From Rickettsiales bacterium (GTDB lineage: Bacteria; Pseudomonadota; Alphaproteobacteria; TMED109): DNA of 10,572 bases. Below are positions 1 through 6,309 of this stretch, piece after piece; position 1 is the stretch's first letter, and every line of letters starts with the position of its first letter. The DNA lies in assembly GCA_002720125.1 (NCBI GenBank), contig PBGQ01000002.1, forward strand, positions 1 to 10,572. Direction: 5' to 3'. The notes under the pieces were generated by a model. It was not told the origin of the DNA and searched no databases. It saw nothing but the letters and a program-made list of their open reading frames with translations. Position numbers and translations under genes: made by a program.

Positions 1-71
1 TCTGAGTCGATTTTGTACTTATCTAGAATTTTTTTTCTAACCCCGCTAGAAGACGCCAAAATAATTTTCAT
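1..71 (-). CDS. maf: Maf-like nucleotide pyrophosphatase, N-terminal fragment (runs off the window)
   Basis: Only the first 23 codons are present, beginning with an ATG at 69-71 on the minus strand. They read MKIILASSSGVRKKILDKYK and a few more residues. The hydrophobic strand followed by ASSS and a conserved Arg is the signature N-terminus of the Maf/YhdE/YceF family. These enzymes hydrolyse nucleoside triphosphates, including modified or non-canonical ones, to the monophosphate and pyrophosphate in the cytoplasm. The usual Pro after the serines is Gly here. The start overlaps the ppsR stop as ATGA, and there is no Shine-Dalgarno sequence, so translation is probably coupled to ppsR. The ppsR-maf order is the one I recall next to alphaproteobacterial origins. 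The subfamily cannot be told from this fragment. Confidence 0.85.
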   Translation of the reverse strand, partial: MKIILASSSGVRKKILDKYKIDS

Positions 72-889
72 TTTCTTTTTTTTATTTCATAAATTTTTAA
101 AATTGATGCTGCTGTTTCTTCAACTGATTTTCTCGTTACATCTATTATTGGCCAATTGTATTTTTTGAATAATTGCTTAGACCTGTCGACCTCCTCACTA
201 ATATGCTTAAGATCTGTATAATCTTTTATATTATTTTCTCTCATGATTGCTACACGATTTCTCCTAATATCAGCAAGTCTTTCAGGATCAGCAATAAAAC
301 CAATGACGCATGTTTTGATGTCTTTTTTTTGCAAGTATTCTGGTATTTCGTGATTTAAAACTAAAGGGATATTTATAGTTTTATAACCTCTGTTAGCTAA
401 ATATATAGATGTTGGAGTTTTGCTAGTTCTGCTTACCCCCAACAAAACAATATCAGCCGAAACTATATCATCTAATTTTTTTCCGTCATCGTGTGACATT
501 GTAAATTGTATTGCCTCAATTCTTTTGTAATAATCATCATCAAGAACGTGTTGTGCGCTTGGTTTGTGTATCGCTTTTTGATTTAGGAGTTTAGAAAAGC
601 TTAAAATTAAATTTCCGAGGACACCAAAACAAGGGATATTATCTAAAGTGCTTTTATTAGATAGGTATTTTGCAAGCTTAGACTCCACAATAGTATAAAG
701 AATTATAGAATTTTTCACATTAGACGCTTCTTTAATAATTTTATCAATTTGCTGCTCTGTTCTTACAAACGCAAACTCTTTTTTTTCGTATTCAAAGCTT
801 GCAAATTGGGATTTTAAAGATAAAAAAATTCTATCTAGGGTTTCACCAGTAGAGTCAGACACAAGATATACATTGTATTTTTCGGTCAT
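68..889 (-). CDS. ppsR: Pyruvate, phosphate dikinase regulatory protein (bifunctional Ser/Thr kinase/phosphorylase, DUF299)
   Basis: The 273-residue product matches the DUF299/UPF0085 family at its usual length. Family members switch pyruvate phosphate dikinase or PEP synthase off and on by ADP-dependent phosphorylation and phosphate-dependent dephosphorylation of an active-site threonine. Visible marks are the N-terminal SDSTGET (residues 11-17), HDDG (133-136) and the P-loop-like GVSRTSKTPTS (151-161), followed by the conserved YLANRGYK stretch. The ATG at 887-889 gives the family N-terminus (VYLVSDSTGET), so the start is well supported despite the absence of a Shine-Dalgarno sequence. It is divergent from hemE across the putative origin and overlaps maf by 4 nt. 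From memory, the Rickettsia counterpart is RP001, the gene flanking the origin opposite hemE. Whether the partner is the dikinase or PEP synthase cannot be told from the window. Confidence 0.93.
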   Translation of the reverse strand: MTEKYNVYLVSDSTGETLDRIFLSLKSQFASFEYEKKEFAFVRTEQQIDKIIKEASNVKNSIILYTIVESKLAKYLSNKSTLDNIPCFGVLGNLILSFSKLLNQKAIHKPSAQHVLDDDYYKRIEAIQFTMSHDDGKKLDDIVSADIVLLGVSRTSKTPTSIYLANRGYKTINIPLVLNHEIPEYLQKKDIKTCVIGFIADPERLADIRRNRVAIMRENNIKDYTDLKHISEEVDRSKQLFKKYNWPIIDVTRKSVEETAASILKIYEIKKRK

Positions 890-974
890 ATCTTTGTTAA
901 TATCTATTTAATAAGTTTGCGTTATTCATTTTTTATTAAAGTTTCAAAAATTAATTAACAATAATTAACATTAT

Positions 975-991
975 TCTAACATTTTGTTAGA
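975..991. repeat. Perfect inverted repeat TCTAACA-TTT-TGTTAGA in the origin spacer
   Basis: Seven-base arms are separated by TTT. It directly follows two direct copies of AATTAACA at 953-960 and 963-970, so TAACA recurs at about one helical turn (ends at 960, 970 and 981). The CTAACA arm appears again at 1113-1118. It could be a protein-binding dyad or part of an origin-recognition array. A chance arrangement in AT-rich DNA is not excluded. Confidence 0.55.
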
Positions 992-1124
992 TGTTGATAT
1001 TCTTATTCTATATTTGTTTATAAAGACTATAATATGTCTTATTTTAAGCCAAAATTGAGTAATTTTTAAAATTCAAATTGTATAAATTATGTATAAATAG
1101 TTATATTAGTAACTAACAGGACCT

Positions 1125-1141
1125 ACTAATTAACCATTAGT
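1125..1141. repeat. Inverted repeat ACTAAT-TAACC-ATTAGT upstream of hemE
   Basis: Six-base perfect arms with a 5-nt loop end 21 bases before the hemE ATG. Related copies ATTAGT (1105-1110) and ACTAACA (1112-1118) lie just upstream, so the dyad belongs to the same word family as the repeat at 975-991. It may be an operator or part of the origin. It is unlikely to be a terminator, because no T-run follows. Confidence 0.4.
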
Positions 1142-1162
1142 TTAAAACTTAATTTATATAAA

Positions 1163-2194
1163 ATGAATGTGTTGAGGAAAATTTTAGTCGAGAAAGATGT
1201 TTCTTGTAAATCTGTTTGGTTTATGAGACAAGCTGGAAGATATATGAAAGAATATCATCTAGTAAAAAATAAATTCGATGATTTTATTACCATGTGCAAA
1301 AATATAGATGCAGTAACTGAGATTACGTTACAACCAATTAATAGATTTGAAATAGACGCAGCAATAATATTTTCAGATATATTAATCCTTTTGGAATGTT
1401 TGGGGTTAAAAGTTTCTTTTGTAAAAGGAAAAGGGCCCATAGTGGATAATAAAGATTTTGAAAAAGTAATAGATGAATTTGATTATAATACAAAGTTAGA
1501 AGAATTATCAGCTGTTTATAAATCAATTAAAGAGGTTAAAAAAGAACTTACAAGAGTAAATAAGCCCCTTATCGGTTTTGCTGGTGCACCTTGGACTATT
1601 GCTACGTATATATTGGAAGGAAAAATATCTAAAGATCAGATTTTAATAAAAAAATATGCAGCAGAAAAACCGAGAAATATGGCTAAACTAATGAAAATTC
1701 TAAGTTTTTTAGTTACAGAACATTTATCAAACCAGATTGATAGTGGAGTTGATGCAGTCCAGATATTCGAGTCTCATTCTAATAGCATGGACTGTTATTT
1801 AAGTGAGTTATATATGATTAATACAATTAAAAAGATTACTAAAGAATTAAAAGAACGACATGCCAAAATACCAATAATTTTTTTCTCAAAGACAATTAAC
1901 TATATAGGAAACAAAGACTTTTTTAACAATATAAATTGTGTGAGTTTAGGTTCTAATTACAGAATGAAAGATTTAATAAAACTATTGCCTAATGAAATTT
2001 GTTTTCAGGGAAATTTGGATCCAGTGAAATTAATGGTAGGAGGTAGTCAAATGATAGAAGATACAAAAAAAATAATAGAGGATATGAAAGGTAAGAATTT
2101 TATATTCAACCTAGGACATGGCATTCTACAACATACACCAGTAAAAAACTTAGAAATTTTAATTGAAGAGATAAAAAAGTCTAAGCGTAACTAG
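1163..2194 (+). CDS. hemE: Uroporphyrinogen decarboxylase
   Basis: The 343-residue cytosolic enzyme converts uroporphyrinogen III to coproporphyrinogen III, the fifth step of heme synthesis. Diagnostic stretches are VWFMRQAGRYM (18-28, substrate-binding Arg residues), IIFSDIL (68-74, with the essential Asp at 72), GFAGAPWTIATYILEG (138-153, with the conserved Tyr at 149), FQGNLDP (281-287) and FNLGHGI (315-321, conserved His). Length is normal. The central motif is FESHSNSM (202-209) where bacterial enzymes usually have FDSWAG or FDTWGG, and the usual LDWTTD strand before QGNLDP reads VSLGSNYRM. Catalytic residues elsewhere are intact, so it should be active. The ATG at 1163 has no Shine-Dalgarno sequence but gives the expected N-terminus. 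It converges with hemG 12 bp downstream, so two heme-pathway genes face each other. Confidence 0.95.
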   Translation: MNVLRKILVEKDVSCKSVWFMRQAGRYMKEYHLVKNKFDDFITMCKNIDAVTEITLQPINRFEIDAAIIFSDILILLECLGLKVSFVKGKGPIVDNKDFEKVIDEFDYNTKLEELSAVYKSIKEVKKELTRVNKPLIGFAGAPWTIATYILEGKISKDQILIKKYAAEKPRNMAKLMKILSFLVTEHLSNQIDSGVDAVQIFESHSNSMDCYLSELYMINTIKKITKELKERHAKIPIIFFSKTINYIGNKDFFNNINCVSLGSNYRMKDLIKLLPNEICFQGNLDPVKLMVGGSQMIEDTKKIIEDMKGKNFIFNLGHGILQHTPVKNLEILIEEIKKSKRN

Positions 2195-2214
2195 TAAACA
2201 ATAATGTTAACTAG
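2191..2214. terminator. Hairpin across the hemE/hemG stop codons, possible bidirectional terminator
   Basis: Arms CTAGT-A-AACA and TGTT-A-ACTAG form a nine-pair stem with one internal A-A mismatch and an ATAA loop. The hemE TAG (2192-2194) lies in the left arm. The hemG TAA (2207-2209 on the minus strand) lies in the right arm. On the plus strand a run of seven T follows at 2221-2227, six bases past the stem, which is a longer gap than in a textbook intrinsic terminator. On the minus strand the nearest T-run is also distant. The stem is mostly A-T and hence weak. Confidence 0.45.
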
Positions 2215-2728
2215 ATAGGATTTTTTTAGAAAAAAGATGAACTTTATGCCAATCGGTGAACTCATAAGCCATAGAAATATTTGTTGGACCTTTAGTGATA
2301 TACATAATGAGTCTTATAATGTTTTTGTTGAAGAAATTGTATTTTGGATAATCAAGCTTGCCCGCAAACACATCTAAAAACGTAGGAGACCAAGGGGAGG
2401 ACCTGAGAAATTTTTTAATGTAAGGATTAGTTGAAGGTCTATTCTTATCATCTTTGCGTGCAACTATATTGACACAAAAAAAAGCACTTTTTTTACTGTT
2501 AAGCATTTCTAAATTATTATTTATGAATTTAAAAAGATTTTTTCTGTATCTACCGTATCTAATACTGGCACCGACAACAATGAAGTTATACTGAGACAGT
2601 TCTTCTTGAGTACAAGAATCAATACTGTAAAGATCAACTATACATTTACTGCATAAGTGGTCTTTTATAGAATTAGATATTTTTCTTGTTTGACCATCTA
2701 CTGAAGAATAAAAAATAGCTATTTTCAT
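2207..2728 (-). CDS. hemG: HemG-type protoporphyrinogen IX oxidase (flavodoxin fold)
   Basis: The 173-residue protein resembles enterobacterial HemG along its whole length. The order is an FMN-binding loop YSSVDGQTRKI (7-17), the VVGASIRYGRY region (51-61), FFCVNIVARK (83-92), then NPYIKKFL and the C-terminal YEFTDW. HemG oxidises protoporphyrinogen IX to protoporphyrin IX and passes electrons to membrane quinones. Conservation of the long insert around SPWSPTFLDVFAGKLDYPKYNF separates it from ordinary flavodoxins. The length fits the family (about 175-180). The ATG at 2726-2728 lacks a Shine-Dalgarno sequence. The gene starts 8 bp after the cupredoxin stop and is probably co-transcribed with it, and it converges on hemE. 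Most alphaproteobacteria use the unrelated HemJ for this step, so the gene is a likely replacement, possibly acquired by transfer. Base composition does not differ from the neighbours by eye. Confidence 0.9.
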   Translation of the reverse strand: MKIAIFYSSVDGQTRKISNSIKDHLCSKCIVDLYSIDSCTQEELSQYNFIVVGASIRYGRYRKNLFKFINNNLEMLNSKKSAFFCVNIVARKDDKNRPSTNPYIKKFLRSSPWSPTFLDVFAGKLDYPKYNFFNKNIIRLIMYITKGPTNISMAYEFTDWHKVHLFSKKILSS

Positions 2729-2736
2729 AGTAATTA

Positions 2737-3207
2737 TTATTTAATATATATAGTGCTGACCATGCCCATTTCTTTGTGAGATTTCTCTGTTATTTCATCT
2801 CTTACCCTACAATATAAATCATCAAACACGCCAGTTTTTATAGGAACGAACCACCACTCTAATTCATTGCCAGGCCACAGCTCTACTTCATCAATAATTC
2901 CTTTAATTTCAGAAACTTTACCTCCTTTAATATTAACTTGTATCTTTCTAGTAAATATAGATCTAGCAAACTTAACAGAGGAGAAGTAGTGTTTTGAGTC
3001 ACTTTTATTTTTTATAATAAGTTTATATAACTTTCCAGTCTCAAAGTGCAAGTCAGAAGGTTGATAATAGTGATGTTTCCCAACTACACCAGAGAGAACT
3101 ACAACCGTAGTTATTTCTTTTTGTCTAGTTAGATCACCAGAGGATAGAACGAACACGCAAAGAAAGTAATTAAAAGATAAATAAAATAGTAAAGAAAAAA
3201 GTCTCAT
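2737..3207 (-). CDS. Exported cupredoxin-like copper protein
   Basis: I chose the ATG at 3205-3207 (156 residues) because it gives a clean export signal, MRLFSLLFYLSFNYFLCVFV. A TTG six codons upstream would only add polar residues ahead of it. The mature part has the cupredoxin pattern: a His in KHYF (residue 73), the WPGNELEWWF strand (111-120), then Cys133, His144 and Met149 in CRVRDEITEKSHKEMGM. The spacing His-X4-Met and the ending HKEMGMVSTIYIK match the type 1 copper loop of plastocyanin-like proteins, although the Cys-His gap is longer than in plastocyanin. It probably acts in the periplasm as an electron carrier or copper handler; no partner is visible. There is no lipobox, so it should be soluble or anchored by an uncleaved signal. 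It lies 8 bp upstream of hemG on the same strand and is divergent from rho. Confidence 0.75.
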   Translation of the reverse strand: MRLFSLLFYLSFNYFLCVFVLSSGDLTRQKEITTVVVLSGVVGKHHYYQPSDLHFETGKLYKLIIKNKSDSKHYFSSVKFARSIFTRKIQVNIKGGKVSEIKGIIDEVELWPGNELEWWFVPIKTGVFDDLYCRVRDEITEKSHKEMGMVSTIYIK

Positions 3208-3273
3208 AAAATAACAATATATCAAAACAGAGAAAAAAGAAATTCTTGATAAGAAAATTTACCTTTTAATAAC

Positions 3274-3301
3274 TTTACATAATATTTAATATGTGTATAT
3301 T
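3274..3301 (+). promoter_or_regulatory. Candidate sigma70-type promoter of rho
   Basis: TTTACA (3274-3279) and TATATT (3296-3301) are separated by 16 bp, and each matches the vegetative consensus at five of six positions. Transcription would start near 3308, leaving a leader of about two dozen bases before the rho ATG at 3331. It lies in the 123-bp divergent spacer shared with the cupredoxin gene. In AT-rich DNA such matches are common, so this is moderate support. The short leader makes a long attenuation leader, as known for rho in enterobacteria, unlikely from this promoter. Confidence 0.45.
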
Positions 3302-3330
3302 AATTTAAATCTTATTTTCTTCTCAATAAA

Positions 3331-4599
3331 ATGCATTTACAGGATCTTAAAAAAAAGAAAACTCATGAACTTTTAGAATTAGCTGCGGAAAACAACATAG
3401 AAAACGCTGCTAATATGCGAAGACAAGATATAATGTTCAGCATTTTAAAGTCAGTAGCCGATAAAGGAGCATCAATTCACGGTGACGGAGTAATAGATAT
3501 ACTTCAAGATGGATTTGGTTTCCTGAGAGCACCTGAATCAAATTATCTGCCAGGCCCAGACGACATATACGTTAGTCCAAGTCAAATAAGGAAGTTTGGT
3601 CTTAGGAACGGGGACACAGTAGAAGGTGAAATTAGACAGCCAAAAGATAGTGAAAGATATTTCGCACTGCTTAAAGTAACAAAGATTAATTTTGAAAACC
3701 CAGATAAGGTAAGAAATAAAATTAATTTCGATAATCTAACACCACTTTATCCAGACAACAAAATAGTGTTAGAGGTTGATTCCTCAGATCCAGAAACGAA
3801 GAAGAAGAACATGTCTACAAGAATTATGGAATTAGTTTCTCCCATAGGAAAAGGACAAAGAGCATTGATTGTATCGCCTCCAAGGACAGGAAAAACGATT
3901 TTTTTACAAAATATAGCACACTCTATAGAGTTAAACCATGAAGAAGTTTACTTAATAGTGCTTTTGATCGATGAAAGGCCAGAGGAAGTAACGGATATGC
4001 AAAGGACAGTAAAAGGTGAGGTTGTTTCATCTACATTTGATGAACCAGCAAGCCGACACGTTCAAGTTGCTGAAATGGTAATACAAAAGGCAAAAAGACT
4101 TGTAGAAAGTGGTAGAGACGTAGTTATTCTTTTAGACTCTATTACGAGATTAGCAAGGGCATACAACACGGTTGTACCTTCTTCAGGAAAAGTTTTAACT
4201 GGTGGCGTAGATGCAAATGCACTACAAAGGCCTAAAAGATTTTTTGGTGCGGCAAGAAATATAGAAGAAGGAGGCAGCCTAACTATCATAGCAACAGCCC
4301 TTATAGAAACGGGATCTAGAATGGATGAAGTTATATTTGAAGAGTTTAAAGGTACAGGTAATGCCGAAATAGTTCTGGATAGGAAGTTAGCGGATAAAAG
4401 AACTTTCCCTGCAATAGACATTGCTAAATCTGGAACAAGAAAAGAAGAACTGCTAGTAGATAAAGGAATATTGGCAAAAATGTGGGTTTTAAGAAAGATA
4501 CTTTCACCAATGGGGACAACAGATGCGATGGAATTTTTGATAGAAAAACTTAGAACTTCTAAAAATAATAATGATTTTTTTGATGCTATGAATCAGTAG
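3331..4599 (+). CDS. rho: Transcription termination factor Rho
   Basis: The 422-residue protein is collinear with E. coli Rho (419). It forms a hexameric RNA-dependent ATPase and helicase that ends transcription. The domains in order are an N-terminal helical segment (about 1-45), a cold-shock RNA-binding domain with DGFGFLR (60-66) and [16 protein letters not shown], and a RecA-type motor. The motor shows Walker A PPRTGKT (183-189), catalytic DERPEEVTD (214-222), Walker B VVILLDS (264-270), the Q-loop region TGGVDANAL (290-298), the R-loop region around GSRMDEV (328-334) and the Arg-bearing SGTRKEELL. There is no long acidic or Arg-rich insert between the N-terminal helices and the RNA-binding domain. 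The ATG at 3331 lacks a Shine-Dalgarno sequence but gives the standard N-terminus. Its last 7 bp overlap the qor end tail to tail. Confidence 0.98.
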   Translation: MHLQDLKKKKTHELLELAAENNIENAANMRRQDIMFSILKSVADKGASIHGDGVIDILQDGFGFLRAPESNYLPGPDDIYVSPSQIRKFGLRNGDTVEGEIRQPKDSERYFALLKVTKINFENPDKVRNKINFDNLTPLYPDNKIVLEVDSSDPETKKKNMSTRIMELVSPIGKGQRALIVSPPRTGKTIFLQNIAHSIELNHEEVYLIVLLIDERPEEVTDMQRTVKGEVVSSTFDEPASRHVQVAEMVIQKAKRLVESGRDVVILLDSITRLARAYNTVVPSSGKVLTGGVDANALQRPKRFFGAARNIEEGGSLTIIATALIETGSRMDEVIFEEFKGTGNAEIVLDRKLADKRTFPAIDIAKSGTRKEELLVDKGILAKMWVLRKILSPMGTTDAMEFLIEKLRTSKNNNDFFDAMNQ

Positions 4600-5579
4600 T
4601 CATTCTTCATGACTACAGAGCCTATAGTTTTTCTAGATTCTAAGTTCATATGAGCATTTACAACGTTCGATAAAAGGTAACTATCATCAATTGTCAACAA
4701 TATCTTTTTTTTCAGCAACATGTCAAAAACTCTACTAGCACTATGGAAATAGTCTTCTTTTTTTGCTGCATAATTCATTAAGGTAGGTCTAGTAAAAAAT
4801 AAGCTTCCTTTAGCTGCTAAAAGATTAGGATCTACAAGTGGGCAATTTCCAGAGGAATTTCCAAAAACAACCATTGTACCTAGGGATTTTAAGCAATCTA
4901 ATCCCTTAATGGCAGTATCTTTTCCCACACCGTCATAAACTACGTCTACACCTTCGCCATTAGTAATATTTTGTACTTTTTCTACAAAGGAATGTTCTTT
5001 ATAAAGGATAACTTCATCACACCCATGCTCTTTTGCTATTGATGCTTTTTCTTCACTACCAACTGTTCCAATTACTTTTGCTCCTTTTTCTTTTAACCAT
5101 TGACATGCTATTAAGCCCACTCCTCCAGCTATAGCATGGAAAAGAACAGTATGACTTTCATTTATTCTGAAAAGCCTTTCCGTTAAATATTCAACTGTCA
5201 TACCTTTAAGCAAAGCTGCTGCTGCTTCTTGATCACTTATACCATCAGGAATCTTTATCGCCTTCTCTTGTTCAAGATTTCTACAGTCGCAATAACTTCC
5301 TAGTTGCATTATGTAAGCAACTCTTTCTCCTACTCTCAAATCTTTAACATCTTTACCAACATGTGTAATTACCCCAGCCGCTTCCATTCCTAAACCCGTA
5401 GGAAGTTTTAATGGATAAAGACCAGATCTATGATATGTGTCAATATAATTTAGACCTACGAAAGTATGCCTAATGCGAACCTGAGTATTAGTTGGTTTTG
5501 AAATTTCTACATCTTTCCACGCCATATTTTCAGGCCCACCATTTTCCTCAACCATAATAGTTTTTGTCGTTTCTGTCAT
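4593..5579 (-). CDS. qor: Zinc-free NADPH:quinone oxidoreductase (MDR family, Qor/zeta-crystallin type)
   Basis: The 328-residue protein fits the quinone oxidoreductase branch of the medium-chain dehydrogenase/reductase superfamily. The N-terminal GroES-like domain contains [19 protein letters not shown] (42-60) and [10 protein letters not shown] (62-71). The Rossmann domain contains AIAGGVG (149-155), matching the family's AAAGGVG dinucleotide loop, then VVYDGVG and a long C-terminal FTRPTL region. The catalytic and structural zinc ligands of alcohol dehydrogenases are absent, as expected for this branch. Such enzymes reduce quinones or enones with NADPH; the physiological substrate is unknown here. 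The start is decided by a strong AGGAG (5585-5589 on the minus strand) 5 nt before the ATG, the clearest ribosome-binding site in the window. It lies 78 bp downstream of the exported-protein gene and overlaps rho by 7 bp at the 3' ends. Confidence 0.9.
   Translation of the reverse strand: MTETTKTIMVEENGGPENMAWKDVEISKPTNTQVRIRHTFVGLNYIDTYHRSGLYPLKLPTGLGMEAAGVITHVGKDVKDLRVGERVAYIMQLGSYCDCRNLEQEKAIKIPDGISDQEAAAALLKGMTVEYLTERLFRINESHTVLFHAIAGGVGLIACQWLKEKGAKVIGTVGSEEKASIAKEHGCDEVILYKEHSFVEKVQNITNGEGVDVVYDGVGKDTAIKGLDCLKSLGTMVVFGNSSGNCPLVDPNLLAAKGSLFFTRPTLMNYAAKKEDYFHSASRVFDMLLKKKILLTIDDSYLLSNVVNAHMNLESRKTIGSVVMKNDY
4596..4616. terminator. Perfect hairpin at the convergent rho/qor overlap
   Basis: GTAGTCAT (4596-4603) and ATGACTAC (4609-4616) pair perfectly around a TCTTC loop. 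Two further pairs (4593-4594 with 4618-4619) are possible beyond one A-A mismatch. The extended structure takes in the rho TAG (4597-4599) and the qor TGA (4593-4595 on the minus strand), and the right arm encodes the last residues of qor. No T-run follows closely on either strand, so it may stabilise 3' ends or limit read-through rather than act as a classical intrinsic terminator. Confidence 0.4.
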
Positions 5580-5584
5580 ATTTT

Positions 5585-5589
5585 CTCCT
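5585..5589 (-). promoter_or_regulatory. Strong Shine-Dalgarno sequence of qor
   Basis: The minus strand reads TAGGAGAAAATATG, placing AGGAG 5 nt before the qor ATG. It stands out because most genes in this window lack any recognisable Shine-Dalgarno sequence, and it fixes the qor start. Confidence 0.75.
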
Positions 5590-5657
5590 ATTAAACAAAT
5601 TTCCTATTATGTACTTTAAACTAAAATAAATAATTTTGTAAGTATATCCATAATAAT

Positions 5658-6116
5658 TTATCTAATATCACATCTTTGATTTACTATAGCATTAGAGTCA
5701 AAAATCTTTGATGCGTATTTACATTTCATATCTACGAACTTCTTATACTTTCCTTCGCCATAAAGGTAAGTAGTCTTTCCAACTCCAGCATCTGTATCAG
5801 TAGAATTTCTTTGCATCCGAAACCAAAATTTTTTATTTTCTTGGTTTTTTGCTTTGCAAAATATGTCTAAATTGGTTCCCACTAATTTTTCATCTATTAA
5901 TCTGCCATAGCATTGCAGATTACCGTAATCTCCGAGGGAGTCTTTCCATACTGCTTTACCATCAATATGTATAAATTTTTTATTGAGTGGTATTTCCAGG
6001 GTTTTGAATTTGTTAGTAAAGAACATTTCTATGCTGTAATCGTTAGCCGCGGAATTATTTGTAACTAAACCTAAAATTAATAGACGTATTATACATCTGT
6101 AGAAAAGTACTAACAT
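5658..6116 (-). CDS. Exported protein of unknown function with four mature cysteines
   Basis: I do not recognise a named family for this 152-residue protein. It begins with a signal peptide: positively charged start, hydrophobic IIRLLILGLV, and a probable cleavage after NNSAA near residue 24. The mature part has Cys at 69, 87, 132 and 149, enough for two disulfides in the periplasm. Recognisable stretches are KAVWKDSLGDYGNLQCYGR (54-72), FWFRMQRNSTDTDAGVGKT (97-115) and YLYGEGKYKKF (117-127). The alternating beta pattern and the G-x-G-K-Y turn resemble secreted beta-barrel proteins of the allene-oxide-cyclase/calycin kind, which is only an inference from pattern. The coding quality, signal peptide and ATG start argue that it is a real gene. 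It lies upstream of qor on the same strand and is divergent from mnmE. Confidence 0.7.
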   Translation of the reverse strand: MLVLFYRCIIRLLILGLVTNNSAANDYSIEMFFTNKFKTLEIPLNKKFIHIDGKAVWKDSLGDYGNLQCYGRLIDEKLVGTNLDIFCKAKNQENKKFWFRMQRNSTDTDAGVGKTTYLYGEGKYKKFVDMKCKYASKIFDSNAIVNQRCDIR

Positions 6117-6309
6117 TACATATCATCAAAGCTTAACATTTATCATATAATATATATCTAATTTATCAATCAAAACAGATCTACCAAAATTTCCAAATGT
6201 ATATAAAATTTGTTATATTAAACTATTAACTGAGGTCATAAAACTAGATCACAGGACAATATGATATTTATAGTTTTTTTAAAATAGATTTTTATAGTTA
6301 AAATAAGAT

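Larger units (their letters stand above)
890..1162. other. Putative chromosomal replication origin and divergent ppsR/hemE promoter region
   Basis: This 273-bp spacer between divergent ppsR and hemE is conspicuously more AT-rich than the flanking genes. In Caulobacter and Rickettsia the chromosomal origin is placed between hemE and the UPF0085 gene, and the neighbouring rho-mnmE-mnmG-rsmG-parA order supports the same assignment here. Visible elements are a TTAA-N7-TTAA motif at 897-911, TAACA at 956-960, 966-970 and 977-981, an inverted repeat at 975-991, a tandem TGTATAAAT at 1079-1087 and 1090-1098, and an inverted repeat at 1125-1141. The best DnaA-box-like match is TTATACATA on the minus strand at 1088-1096, one mismatch from TTATNCACA. 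No perfect box is present, so synteny carries most of the weight. Promoters for both flanking genes must also lie here, but I could not pick convincing -35/-10 pairs. Confidence 0.6.

Noticed and set aside
1130-1145. Second CtrA-like TTAA pair before hemE
   Set aside because: The spacer between the TTAA halves is 8 bp rather than 7, so it does not fit the motif.
2737-3225. Upstream TTG start for the cupredoxin, giving 162 residues
   Set aside because: The ATG at 3205-3207 begins directly with a clean signal peptide; the extra six residues add nothing and have no ribosome-binding site.
3243-3255. TTCTT-GAT-AAGAA inverted repeat upstream of rho as a terminator or operator
   Set aside because: A 5-bp A/T-rich stem of this kind is expected by chance in such a spacer, and it has no T-run.
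4062-4421. Minus-strand open frame inside rho
   Set aside because: Antisense shadow of the conserved Rho motor domain; the low-complexity composition is what reverse-translated rho would give.
6117-6309. Possible small RNA or short gene in the spacer before mnmE
   Set aside because: Only short imperfect repeats (TTTATAGTT twice, CAAAT/ATTTG) are visible, with no stable fold, terminator or coding signal.
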